From Jaenimonas drosophilae (taxonomy: Eukaryota; Euglenozoa; Kinetoplastea; Trypanosomatida; Trypanosomatidae), in assembly GCA_030849065.1 (NCBI GenBank), contig JASAON010001640.1, positions 62,001-126,000 on the forward strand: DNA of 64,000 nucleotides, read 5' to 3'. The notes under the pieces were generated by a model. The model saw only the letters and a program-made list of their open reading frames with translations. It ran no database searches and was not told the origin of the DNA. Shown piece after piece: positions 9,821-20,200 of this stretch. The stretch's first letter is position 1. Each line of letters begins with the position of its first letter. A program made the translations under genes and the position numbers.

Positions 9821-9864
9821 TGGTCACACATAGAGTCGAATGGTTCGACTGTGCCTGTGAACCA
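9821..9864. other. Intergenic imperfect hairpin
   Basis: An inverted repeat lies between the LRR and CEP57-like genes. The inner stem is perfect: AGTCGAA (9834-9840), loop TGG, TTCGACT (9844-9850). An outer stem pairs TGGTCAC (9821-9827) with GTGAACCA (9857-9864) with a single bulged base. It lies just past the stop codon of the CEP57-like gene, so it would be in that mRNA's 3' UTR. It lacks tRNA features. Function unknown. Confidence 0.5.
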
Positions 9865-9907
9865 GTAGAGTACAAGGAAATCCATGAGTGGATGGGCAAT
9901 GTGAGTA

Positions 9908-11251
9908 CTAAGCTTTGCTCGATGCCGCAGCCAGCATCGACCGAAGCTCGTTCATCAACATCGTCCGTTGAACCGACTTCGTTGTGGCAATGTCTTCACC
10001 GGTGGAGGTGGCACCTCCTATAGCGCTCGAGGAACCAGCTGTCTCAACCTCACGACGAGCATCTCGTACCAGTCGAAGCTGATGCTTCTTCTGCTCAATC
10101 AAACTCGAGAGTCGATTGAGCGCCGTCTGTAGGATGTCCTGAGGAACCTCTTCCGTCGTGGAGCGTGCAACGGTGCTGTCGTACTGAAGCTGCAAGTCGT
10201 TCAACTCCTCACGCAGCTGTGCCTCTACTGCGCTCATGGCGCCATGGGCAGCCACCGGACGCGGAGTGACCACCGAAGAGGAGTCGGTGATGCGGCGCTT
10301 GCTCTCCGAGGCACTGCGCGTCAGCGCGCTTCGACCGCTCTGAGAGCGCGAGAAGCTACCCCCGCTCTTCTCCTCCGCAATCATGGTCTGGTTTGCCGAG
10401 CATGGAGCACAGCACGGAATTTCACCATTGACGTTGCGGACATCACGAAGAAGGGAGTTGCAGGTGGGGTCGGCAAAGGAGTGGTGCCGAGGGGAGATGG
10501 CCATGCGTTGACATGTGTGTGGGGACGTCGTCGCCACCGTTCGCTTTGGCGGAGCTCGCTGAGTAGCAGAGCGCGGAGCAGCAGCTCGTCCAGTTCGCCG
10601 GGGGCCCGACATGGGTGGTGAGTTGGCAACGTTGGATGGACGACGACCCGACACGGGCACCCGGCGCTCCGATCCTTGCGCGAGAAGGCGCTGAATGGAC
10701 TCTCTCAGCTTGTCGTTTACTTCGTTGGTTGCTGCACGTTCGGCACGCAACTTGTTCAACGTCAACACCAGCGCAGCGTGTTTTGCCTTTTCATTGGAGA
10801 TGTCTCGACGAAGTTGGCCCACCTCGCGCTGCAGCTTCTCCTCTCGCTCCTCCGCCAGGGCCTTCTCGGCAGCAATCATAGCCTCCAGTTCAGCGCGGAA
10901 GTGGCTGAGGTCCTCACCGCTACCAGAGAGGGTGGCCTCTAACTGGCGCTTCTCATCCAAAGCACGTCTAAGGGCCTCGCTAAGCTCCTGCTCCCGTGCG
11001 CGATAGCCCGCACGCTCCCTCTCGATTTGGGCCTCAGCGTCAAGCTTGTATGCTTCATGCGCGCGCAATGCTTGCTCGTACTGATCCTGATGGTAGTTGC
11101 GATCTTGTTCTAGTGCTCGAATCTTTCCTTGAAGGGCCTGAAGTGCCAGGACAATGGACTTGGTGTCACCAACGCTGATGTTGAGTCCACTTCGCTGCAA
11201 GCTACTCACGCCACTTTCCATCGACTGGTTGGCCGATGGTACGGAGGTCAT
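9908..11251 (-). CDS. CEP57-like coiled-coil protein
   Basis: A 447-residue, largely helical protein. Residues of about 25-205 form a coiled coil opening with LALQALQGKIRALEQDR, which resembles the start of the CEP57/translokin centrosome-localisation domain (ALK.LQ.KI..LE..R in animals). A Ser/Arg/Pro-rich linker (about 210-330) includes a run of Cys and His residues (CNSLLRD...CCAPC). A C-terminal helical segment (about 340-410: LNDLQLQYD...LIEQKKHQLRLVRDARREVE) is laid out like the CEP57 microtubule-binding domain. CEP57 proteins sit at centrioles and spindle poles. The match is by eye and covers short motifs, so another coiled-coil family remains possible. Start ATG at 11251 follows a CT-repeat tract. 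Confidence 0.6.
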   Translation of the reverse strand: MTSVPSANQSMESGVSSLQRSGLNISVGDTKSIVLALQALQGKIRALEQDRNYHQDQYEQALRAHEAYKLDAEAQIERERAGYRAREQELSEALRRALDEKRQLEATLSGSGEDLSHFRAELEAMIAAEKALAEEREEKLQREVGQLRRDISNEKAKHAALVLTLNKLRAERAATNEVNDKLRESIQRLLAQGSERRVPVSGRRPSNVANSPPMSGPRRTGRAAAPRSATQRAPPKRTVATTSPHTCQRMAISPRHHSFADPTCNSLLRDVRNVNGEIPCCAPCSANQTMIAEEKSGGSFSRSQSGRSALTRSASESKRRITDSSSVVTPRPVAAHGAMSAVEAQLREELNDLQLQYDSTVARSTTEEVPQDILQTALNRLSSLIEQKKHQLRLVRDARREVETAGSSSAIGGATSTGEDIATTKSVQRTMLMNELRSMLAAASSKA

Positions 11252-11307
11252 GGGCTATGAATCTAATGTGTTCTAAAGGTTGGCCCGTCGAGCCTGTAGG
11301 AACTGTG

Positions 11308-11365
11308 CTGCCGGTACCATGATGAGAGAGAGAGAGAGTTATGAGAAGGAAGGCAGGGGTTGAGA
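11308..11365 (-). promoter_or_regulatory. Predicted trans-splice acceptor with a CT microsatellite
   Basis: The plus strand carries a GA repeat (about 11324-11338) within a longer purine-rich stretch to 11365, which is a CT tract in the sense of transcription. The first AG after it is at 11309-11308, about 57 bases before the CEP57-like ATG. Confidence 0.45.
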
Positions 11366-11512
11366 GAGTTGTCCCTGCGTGCGCGTGGAGTTGGGAAGTG
11401 GGGTTGTGCATGGTACCACACTCCCAACAGAAGAGACACTATTGTTGGTAGGTTGTGTATCAACAAGTGGGGTGGGGTCTACACCAATTTGAGGTAGGTT
11501 CTAGGGGGCCTG

Positions 11513-14500
11513 CTACCCAGTTGAAAGCTCTCGAAACCGCTCCGTCCGCTCATCGCGAGCAAAGTCCATGAATGTTTCAATACTGATAATCTCACGAACA
11601 ATCTCCTTCATGGAGTCGCTGCACTCGGCATCCAAGGCGGCATCGCTCATCAGCACGCCCAACAGCCGAATTGCGGCCTCCTTGGGCGACAGCAAGTAGA
11701 AGGAGGTCAGCAGCGCATCGGCGTCTTCCACGCCAACATTCCGCCTCCGCGGAGATCCGAGCGGGGAAGCGCAAGATTCCTGATGCACGCGAAGGAGCAC
11801 TTCTTCGGCATCCTGGGTAACAAAGTCCAAGCAGAGTTGAATGCCACTCAGCAGGGAGAGTGTGTCTGCCGCCACTTGATCCTCGTGGAGAGAGGGCAGC
11901 ACATCTTCCGCCGAGGAGACTAGCCCCTGAAGCAGCGGGACGAGTCCATTGCGAATCACCAACACACGCTTCGTCACCTCAGGAGTGTCGTCCTCGATGC
12001 CTGCACCCTCAATCATGGCCATCCACACCTCATCGTAGACACTGTCTGTCACGGCGCGGGAGTCGCGAAAACGTGTGATGAATGGACGCGAGTCGTAGAT
12101 CAGCGCGAGGACGTCCACAAAGGAGGTGACGAAGGCGGGTTGGTTTGACCCGTCTACATTCTTCAGCATGGGAGAGCCATTGGGAGAGGAGGCATCCCCC
12201 TTGGTACGGACAAGAAGGTTTGGCTGCGTAAAGGTGGGGTGTCGGTGCGAGAGACTCCGCTTGGTGTACCACGCCCGCCAGCGTCGAAAGGCGTTCTGCA
12301 TGCGGCAACGCACGAGATAGTGCTCGAGGATTGCCCTGAGGGCAACCGACGGTGGGGGAGGACGGAGGGTTGACCAGATACCCTTCAAGAGTTGATCCCG
12401 CTGCTCGGTTCGTTTCTGTGAGATGCGGGTGAGCCACTTGCCAAAGTACTGACTGCGCAGGTGATGCTCGCAGGCTTGGGCGTACACGGCTGTGGCGTGG
12501 CGAGTAATCTGCAGCCGTGCGGCTCGCTGCTTGCGGAGGAGGTGAAGGTTGCGGAAGTGCCGCGCATGTTCTCGCCAGAGTCGGTAGCACTGGTGCAGCA
12601 ATGGGATGCAGTTGAAACGGTCAGAGGCACGAAGTGTGGACTTGATATTCACGACCACCGCCCCACTAGCAACGTCAAACATCTCCTTGTGGGCCCTGCG
12701 CACACGGTTTGAGCGGTGACGGCAGTACTGCAGAAGGTTCATGAAGTTTCCTTCTTGCACCTCCCGCGCACGAGCGTGGTCGCTCATGTCGGACCGTCCA
12801 TCCACCTTGGTCATTTCCAGAGAAGCCGCCAAGTCGTTTAAGTAGGCGGTCGTGCCCAAGTACTCCATGATGCTGGGCTCGTAACGTGAGTCCTCCTCCA
12901 GTGTGCTGCCCGGTACGGCAACCAACAACATGGCGACTTGGGTTCGTTTGCACACGGGGGTGACGTGGTTGAAGTAGCTGCTTGGATACCCAATGGTCTC
13001 TCGGTGCCACTCTAGGTGAACCTTGGAGGTGGAGATGATGTTGGGCCCACCAATGTAGTTGCGCTGCTGCCTTCGCCACTCTCCTTGGGGAGGGGGCCCC
13101 AGTGCGCGATCCGCACAGGGATGTGGCACTCGAGTCAGGATGGCCTTCGTGTCGGTGGAGAAGAGCGACATGATGCCGTCGTTTCTGGCCACCCACACAC
13201 AACGGCGTCGCCGGTCCATGAAGAGGTGCGTCACGGGCTGCGAATGAGCTTCCAGGATGATCTTGCGGAATTGAAGAGTGTAGGCTGGGAGAGCGACGCC
13301 ACCATCCACGACCAGCTCCTGAAGGTGTGCTGGGCGGACCAGTGCTGCCACTTCGGCTGCTCGGTGAGCCTCCTCCTTCTGCTGTCGCTGAATGAAGAGC
13401 TGTCGCTTGTCGCCATCCGGCAGGGTCCAAATGGGCACCGTTCGCATGTTAAGCACCATGCCCTCCACCGAGAGATACAGCTGCAGCCTCTGCAGCACAA
13501 AGAAGACGGCCTTTTCTTCGGTGAGGTCCTCAAACTGGTTCTCCAGCTGTCGCTGCTCCACCTCGGCAGGGGTGGGCTCCTCCAGGAGCGAAATCTGTCG
13601 GGGCTCGGGATCTGGAATACGTCGAAGGGTTGTCCGCACGACGGGTGGGTAGTCCGCCGCCATCCCCGTCACACCAACACCGCCAGTGAACTCAATACGA
13701 CAGCGCGAGGTGCGGCTTAGGTAGTCCGTGACGCGCTGACGTTCGGGTTCCACCTTGGGTCCACGTGAGCTCACGTCTCCTTTGCTCCGGGAGCTGACGA
13801 GCGCTGATGCCGATGAGTCGGGGACGAGTGGGGCAGGACTGGGGCTCCGAGTACTCTTCTCCTTGTCCTTCTTACCACTGGGGGTGGTGCTGGGGCCACG
13901 TGGGGAGGAGACGGCGGTGCCAGCGGCCGGTGCCCGTCGCGGGCTGCTGACGATGCGCCGGGTGTGCGCCGACTTTTTCCCACCGTCCTCACCCAGGCGA
14001 GGTGACGGTGCGGCAGCTCGACGTGCTGAGGCCGGCTCTGCCGCGCGCCGCGGGCTCGGGCTTCCAGCCTTAGCTAGTCGAGCAGAATGAGGCATAGAAG
14101 GAGACGGTGAGTGCGCGCGGTTTGCGGGCACACCCCGTGCCGAGGTACTGTCGTGCAGACCCAAGGTCTTGAGATTGCGTCGCTGAGGGGACGAGAGGGC
14201 GGAGTCCCAGGTTGGCTGCGGACTGAAGACGGAGGACGACCCCCACACAGATGGAATCTTGTGCAAGGAGGCCGAGTGAAGAAAGGAAGCAGAACCCGCC
14301 GTTTCTGGCCGACGCGATGCCGCCGCGGTGAAGTAGCCCTCTTTGCGTTGTTGTGCGAGGAGCTCCAGCTGGCTCATGCCCTTGTCTGGCACGGAAGCCG
14401 CGCTCAGGCTGGCCCACGACTTTACGAGTGGGGCCGCTGTACCACGCTTTGGCGCGGCAGTCTTGCGTGGAGATGCATTTCCCGCACCAGCGTGTTTGGC

Positions 14501-16327
14501 GGTGGTGGACGGTGACGGTGGCGCTGCGGCCTTCTTCTTCTTTGCAGGAGGACGCACGGGCTTGGGGCTCTCCACGGCATTGACCATCAATGGAGGGGAG
14601 AAGGACACACTTCGCGTGGACTCACGTCCCGTGGAGGGCCGTGCACGCGGAGGGGAGACGCCAGGGCGTGTGGGGGAGACGCTGGCAGCGTGTTCCACCA
14701 CCAACTCCGTGGTGGAGCGTGTCAGCTCCTCATCCAGGTTCCACATGTGGACGGTACCGACATTGTCTCCCGCAATGAGCAGATTCACACGGAGTTGCTG
14801 GGGAGGCTCTGGTGCGAGTGGGGGAAGCAGCCGCTTAAGCTCTTCCTCCACCGCCTTCATCCCACGCTCTGAGAGCCGCAGTGCGTGGCGCTGCTCCTCT
14901 CGGGCCTCGAACTCCGTGAGCTCTTGGACTTCACGTCGCTCCTTGACGACCTTCGGCGCCAAGGGCTCCTCCGCGTCTCGGGAGAGGGCCACGGCATCCC
15001 TCCACGAACGATAGTTTGCCGTCGTGACGAGGGAGCTCACCCACAACAAGGATTTGAGGGCAGCCACACCACCCTTGAGTCGGAGGAGTGGCCGAAACTT
15101 GATCAGTGTGCAGGACGACTTCACCGTAAAGCTAGACGAGTTGGTACCGCTCCCACTGATGGAGATGACGTCTGTGGTGTAGGCAGAGGTCGCCGAGCTC
15201 TGTAGCGGACCCTTCCCAGCCCGTGCCATGGCAGCCTCCTCCCTTTTCTCGTTCCGCAATGTCTCCAGCGCTTGGTAGAGCTTGCCGATATCCCACACAA
15301 CCACGCTTGAGTCCACAGAAGCGGTACACATCAGATTGAGGTGCTCCCGGTTCGTCACACTGCCGCCACTTGTTGCTGCGGTCATGTACTCAATCGTGCT
15401 GCTCAAGCGATTCATGGTGGAGAGGTCGGTTCCCTCGTCGTCCTTGTGACAAGGGCTGCGAGAGATGGACGCAATTGATGCCTTGTGGTACTTGGGTAGC
15501 TCAAAGACCAAATCGGCCACCTCACCCTTGGCCATCTTGGCGGAACGGTCCGAAAGCCGTATTTTGTGGTGGTCCGCAGGAAACAAGCGGATGGAGCCGT
15601 CGGCGAAGCCGATCCACACGTAGTCGGTGCAGATGAGCTGGCTCTCCTTGATGCGCAGCAAGTCCGTGGGCTTCTCCACGGGTAAGACCCTCAGTTTGCG
15701 GTCCATCAAGCCACGGAATGGAGCATGCAACAGTGCGGTGGCCTGCACATCCAGCTTTGGATCCTTGATGCGCAGCAGTCGTTGGCCAGTGAGGACATCA
15801 CACACCACCACCTCATGCTCTCCAGGGCCACCAATAGACCACAGGGTTGGATTTGGCATGTAGACCCGTGACGCCACATCATCTTGCCCACGTGCCGAAG
15901 CAGAGTCCCACACCTCATAAGATGCCCCACGCCGGTTGGTACCCAGAGCACGGAGCGCTGTCTGTACCACCTTGAGACTAGGCATGATGCGCACACAGCA
16001 GGCAGTTCGACCCTGTGCGGTGCCATTGAGGGCACTGGAGGACTTGTGCATCAGCGCAACTTGGTCATCTGGACGCATTGCCTGCGTGGACATGCGATCA
16101 AAGGCTGTATCCCACAACTCCGGGTCGGTGAAGGCATGCGATGGCACGCTGATGCCCAGTGTGGAGAAGGCCGGCGGTGGCTTGGAGAGCCGAGACATGA
16201 ACTCCCATGACGCAGCTGAAGCGCTATCTAAGAAAACCTGCTGTTGGGTTTGCAGTGGGAAACTGCACGCCCCACTCACGACGGAGGGGGCGTAGGGATC
16301 GGGCGAGGCAGCATATCGGATGGACAT
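11513..16327 (-). CDS. Large WD-repeat protein with Sfi1-like Trp motifs
   Basis: A 1604-residue protein. WD40-type blades are visible in the first 560 residues (VVVCDVLTGQRLLRI; LMCTASVDSSVVVWDIGKLY; LLIAGDNVGTVHMWNLDEEL). Another follows at about 1010-1040 (AHSQPVTHLFMDRRRRCVWVARNDG). Between the two lies a 300-residue Ser/Pro/Ala/Arg-rich insert (about 560-860) that is probably disordered and phosphorylated. After about residue 1210 come Trp/Arg-rich helical motifs (YRLWREHARHFRNLHLL; YFGKWLTRISQKR; AFRRWRAWYTKRS) spaced about 30-40 residues apart, as in Sfi1-type centrin-binding repeats. The last 250 residues are helical and unrecognised. A cytoskeletal or basal-body scaffold is a reasonable inference. 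I do not recognise the full-length family. Confidence 0.75.
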   Translation of the reverse strand: MSIRYAASPDPYAPSVVSGACSFPLQTQQQVFLDSASAASWEFMSRLSKPPPAFSTLGISVPSHAFTDPELWDTAFDRMSTQAMRPDDQVALMHKSSSALNGTAQGRTACCVRIMPSLKVVQTALRALGTNRRGASYEVWDSASARGQDDVASRVYMPNPTLWSIGGPGEHEVVVCDVLTGQRLLRIKDPKLDVQATALLHAPFRGLMDRKLRVLPVEKPTDLLRIKESQLICTDYVWIGFADGSIRLFPADHHKIRLSDRSAKMAKGEVADLVFELPKYHKASIASISRSPCHKDDEGTDLSTMNRLSSTIEYMTAATSGGSVTNREHLNLMCTASVDSSVVVWDIGKLYQALETLRNEKREEAAMARAGKGPLQSSATSAYTTDVISISGSGTNSSSFTVKSSCTLIKFRPLLRLKGGVAALKSLLWVSSLVTTANYRSWRDAVALSRDAEEPLAPKVVKERREVQELTEFEAREEQRHALRLSERGMKAVEEELKRLLPPLAPEPPQQLRVNLLIAGDNVGTVHMWNLDEELTRSTTELVVEHAASVSPTRPGVSPPRARPSTGRESTRSVSFSPPLMVNAVESPKPVRPPAKKKKAAAPPSPSTTAKHAGAGNASPRKTAAPKRGTAAPLVKSWASLSAASVPDKGMSQLELLAQQRKEGYFTAAASRRPETAGSASFLHSASLHKIPSVWGSSSVFSPQPTWDSALSSPQRRNLKTLGLHDSTSARGVPANRAHSPSPSMPHSARLAKAGSPSPRRAAEPASARRAAAPSPRLGEDGGKKSAHTRRIVSSPRRAPAAGTAVSSPRGPSTTPSGKKDKEKSTRSPSPAPLVPDSSASALVSSRSKGDVSSRGPKVEPERQRVTDYLSRTSRCRIEFTGGVGVTGMAADYPPVVRTTLRRIPDPEPRQISLLEEPTPAEVEQRQLENQFEDLTEEKAVFFVLQRLQLYLSVEGMVLNMRTVPIWTLPDGDKRQLFIQRQQKEEAHRAAEVAALVRPAHLQELVVDGGVALPAYTLQFRKIILEAHSQPVTHLFMDRRRRCVWVARNDGIMSLFSTDTKAILTRVPHPCADRALGPPPQGEWRRQQRNYIGGPNIISTSKVHLEWHRETIGYPSSYFNHVTPVCKRTQVAMLLVAVPGSTLEEDSRYEPSIMEYLGTTAYLNDLAASLEMTKVDGRSDMSDHARAREVQEGNFMNLLQYCRHRSNRVRRAHKEMFDVASGAVVVNIKSTLRASDRFNCIPLLHQCYRLWREHARHFRNLHLLRKQRAARLQITRHATAVYAQACEHHLRSQYFGKWLTRISQKRTEQRDQLLKGIWSTLRPPPPSVALRAILEHYLVRCRMQNAFRRWRAWYTKRSLSHRHPTFTQPNLLVRTKGDASSPNGSPMLKNVDGSNQPAFVTSFVDVLALIYDSRPFITRFRDSRAVTDSVYDEVWMAMIEGAGIEDDTPEVTKRVLVIRNGLVPLLQGLVSSAEDVLPSLHEDQVAADTLSLLSGIQLCLDFVTQDAEEVLLRVHQESCASPLGSPRRRNVGVEDADALLTSFYLLSPKEAAIRLLGVLMSDAALDAECSDSMKEIVREIISIETFMDFARDERTERFRELSTG

Positions 16328-17249
16328 CTCCTCGGAAATAAGGGCAACGACACGAGCAGCCAGCCAAAAAGAAGTGATGCACAGAAAAGGATGGTGATGT
16401 ACAAGATTATAGAAGTATATAGATTGTGATAGATGGGCGGTACGAGTGGAGGAAAGGGTAGTTGCGTGTACGCGTGCAAGTGTGCTTGTGTGTGGACAGC
16501 AACACTACACTACACTACACAACAGCCACCTTGTACACAGTGTGCGACCAATACAATGATGAAGTCAGTTACACACGTGCGCAAAGTAACGACCAAACAA
16601 AGCGTAGTTCACTTCTGAGTGCTGGACAAAAAAATGACGAAAGTGGTGAAAATTCTGAAGGCTATGGACCTATGCGTGTGGCTTTCTGGGTTGTCCTCAG
16701 AATGTGGAGCTTGCTTCCCCAGCCAACAACAATTTTCGGTCTATTCAATTGTGTGAAACCCTTGAAGAACAAAACAGGGGGGAGGAAGCCCTTCGGGAGC
16801 AAGGATAGGTCTAGTTGCTCCTGTAGGGAGACGTTGCTGAACGAAGAGACGATGGCGGACGGATTGCGGTCTGCTGTGCAATCCCCGCGACGGACTACAG
16901 GAGAGGAATGCCGCGAGAGGGGCGAGCCAACCTCCTAAAGTCGATGTTCAACGTCCTAACAAAGAGAGTCAAGCGAAGAGAAGAAAAGAAGGATGTGTCA
17001 CAGTCGTTGAGAAACGCAGGAAGAATTGTGGAGAGGACACATGTGTTGTGAAGATGAATTTCACGAATCTGGTGGGCCAACCGGACCATCCCTTTAGAGA
17101 TTCCATGGATGGCGGCGGCCCTCCCTTCTATGGTACGATCTCTCTATCATGACTCCCAGCCATGCATTCTGGCATGCTTGGGTTGTTGTTGATGTTGCAT
17201 CATCAGCATCTGTGGAAAACGAGGTAGTCCATGGTGTCAGTGCCAACTA
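16328..17249. other. Gene-free stretch, mostly SCC3 3' UTR
   Basis: No gene is seen on either strand. Near 16330-16390 the minus strand is pyrimidine-rich, with AG close to the WD-protein start at 16327. A short ACACT repeat occupies about 16502-16519. The minus strand carries a CATAGAAG octamer (plus 17125-17132), a possible cell-cycle element, and a CT-rich tract near 16970-16990. Confidence 0.5.
16502..16519. repeat. ACACT pentanucleotide repeat
   Basis: About three and a half units of ACACT in the gene-free stretch between the WD-repeat and SCC3 genes. Confidence 0.7.
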
Positions 17250-20200
17250 CTACTCGTACTCTTGTGTGGCAATGAATACTTCATTATCCAGGCCATCCAC
17301 GGTGGAGGCCGATTCTTGGGTGGAAGGGACACTCACTACCGTGGCTCCAGTGCGTGGCTTCTTAGCCACGGTGGGCTGGCTTACGCTGGGTGTGACGCTG
17401 GAGCTGTGGACATCCACTGTTGGCGCGGGGTGCTCGTCGGCGTGCACGCGCCAGCCTTCCGACGAGGTTACCCGAGTGGATGCCTTGCCAAGGGTTGTGG
17501 TAGAGTCACGGCTTGGCTGCCACACGGCGGCTACGTCTGCTGGGACGGTGTTGGTGATGGAAGAGAGAAGGTCATCGGAAACGTCGTCAACGGTTCCAGA
17601 AATGGTGCGGCCACGCTTTCGGCTCGACGACGCGGGGCTGCCGTCCTCCTCCATCTTGGCAGCTCGACGAAGGAAGGTGAGAAATGCTCGGGCGTACGCG
17701 CTGGACTCGTTCACGAAGAGCTCCTTGGTACGGACCTCCTGCTGGAAGATCTTCTGTGCCTCGTGCATCCTCAGCCGTGGGCAGTAAGGGGTGATGGCCT
17801 GGAGAATGAGCGGGTCAGTTGTGCAGGCAAATTGAACCCCAAAGGACACCATGGACTCGGTTGTTGTGGCATAGCGATCGGTTGCAGCAAAGTGTAGCGA
17901 CGAAAGCTTGTTGCCGATGAAGGTCAACGCCTCCACTGAGGCTGGGGTGGCGCCAACCTGCACACAGCGATGGTACCCGTGCACAATAATGTCGCGCTCC
18001 AAGCCAAAGCTATCCTGTGCGCGCTCGCGAAGGCTGTGGAAGCAGTTCTTGAACATATCCGACACGGGCTTGCTGGTGGTGAAGGCCCACTGGAAGAGCA
18101 CCGAGGGAGCCATGGCGACGTCCATGCGCTTCAAGAGGAAGAGACGGGCCATACCCGTTATCATGCGCATCTGGATTGCCTCCACACGTCGGTATGCCCC
18201 GCGTTGGGTCCCCAGGCGGGATGACGCAGCAGCAATGTCACTTGCGGCATCCCCAGACGCGGCTGTGATGGCCTTGAGATCTCCCTGGAGGGCCACCAAC
18301 TGACTGCCCAGGGAACGAAAGAGTTCCTCAAAGAGAGAGACCAGAAGTTCCTGCTCGCGTTGCGACAGGTCGTAGCAGCGTAGAGCACACAGGTCACAGA
18401 GATACGTAAATGCGTCAAGGTGCATCCAGCATGTGGCCGTGCCACTGCGCTCAATGACTGCAGTCGTGGTACTTTCGAGCAACTGAAGGGTTGAGGTGAT
18501 GAGTGTCTTGCCACGAGACAAGAGGGCCTCTGGCCATATTGGTGTCTCACCCATTGTAGGGGCTGCCGCGCCAACCTGCCACAGGAAGGTGTGCACAGCC
18601 GTGGCAACAATACACCCCATCACGTCGGGGCGCTGCGTCGACCCATCCGCGTGCCGGTGCCAGGCGTCCATGATGTTATTCCAGTGACTATCAAAATGAA
18701 CCACAGCGGAGAGGATTCTCATACGTTCCCACGCACGGGCAACCATCTCCTCCGACGCACTGCGACCACTACTGCCCTTCTCCGCGGCCACAACCTGCTT
18801 CCACACCTGCTGCACCGCCTCCGCCAGGTGTGCCTGGGCCTCGGACTTCAGCGGATGCTCCGTCGATGCCAAGGCGTGCCATGCCGCAATGAGAGCATTG
18901 CTCGTTTCATTGGATGAGTCTCCCGTTGCCAGCGCGGCTGTGCAAAGCCATTTACGCAGCGCCACCATGATGGCTGACAACTGTGCCGTCTGGCGCTGCG
19001 TCGTGAAGATGGACAAGTCCAAAAACGCTGCGGTATTGGCTGCCGCGGCGAGTACCTGAGCCTCACCCGCGTGCTTCTCAAGCACCTCCGCCAGAATGCG
19101 GCCAATGTCCTTGGATATGGCTTGGTGAAGCTCCGAGGCGGCGTTTGCCTCCACTGAGGTGGGCTTTCGCACCGTGGACGCATTTGCTCGTCGGTCCTCC
19201 TTCGGTACGGGTCCCAACACAAGCTGGTTCCTGAGCTTGGCGAGCATTGCTGCCACGACGTGCAGTGCCACCGCCACCTCTGTTGGGGAGTTGGACTCCA
19301 CCGAGGCGATGATGCCATGGAACTCACTGAGCATTGCGGGGAATTTGCCGCCACTCCACAGGGCGTCCACGACATACTTCTCAGGCATCTGCTCCCCATA
19401 CTGCTCCCGCAACGTCCCCGCAAAGGACAGGAGGAGTTCAGTGGATGCACGAACTTGGTTTGACTCATCCTCACCCGTCACACGGCACTGCACAAAGACC
19501 TTGAACAGGACCCCAACCGCTGTGCGAATAGTAGGCCGTTCATCCATGAAGCTGAGAAGCACCTGGTCCACCATCTCGTCTGTCAGAAGCTCATTTCCTT
19601 CGGAGGCTTCGTGGTCTCCACGTACCATGAGTGCCACGACACGAATCGCCATCTCCGCGCAACGTAAGTCCACGTCACCGCTCATCTCCACCAGACGCTT
19701 CACAAAGTACTGCAAAAAGAGGTGAAATCGGTTGTAGGCATCAGGAATGCGCGCCAGGCCGAGGAGGATCATATCCAGCGCCTCCATCCGAATCTCTGGC
19801 TTCTTGTCATGCAGAGCCATGCCGAAGTAGCGGAGGAACTTGTTCTCAACAAAGTCATCAGGGAACTCAAGCACCCACTGCTTCAGCCACTGGAACACTC
19901 CCAGGCGGATTTCAGGAGCCACGTCACGAAGACGTTGATGCAGTGCCTGGGAAAATATGTGGTCGCGCCACTCCACGATGTCGTGATGTTGCTTCTGCAG
20001 CACCTTCACATCCCGTGCGGACCTCACTGTGGAGAGGTTCTGTGCCAGGTCGCTTGCAATGCGGTTAAGGCCTTGTTCAATGCCCAGAAGCGCCACCGTG
20101 GCGGTGTGGCGAAAGGACCGCGACTTGCTCTCTGACATCAAAATGAGCCACTGCAACAAGAAGGGCAGAAAGACGGTGTCCAGCAGGACATCGGCGCTGA

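Noticed and set aside
9834..9864. tRNA gene suggested by GGTTCGA-like bases
   Set aside because: There is no A box, acceptor stem or cloverleaf; the bases belong to a simple hairpin.
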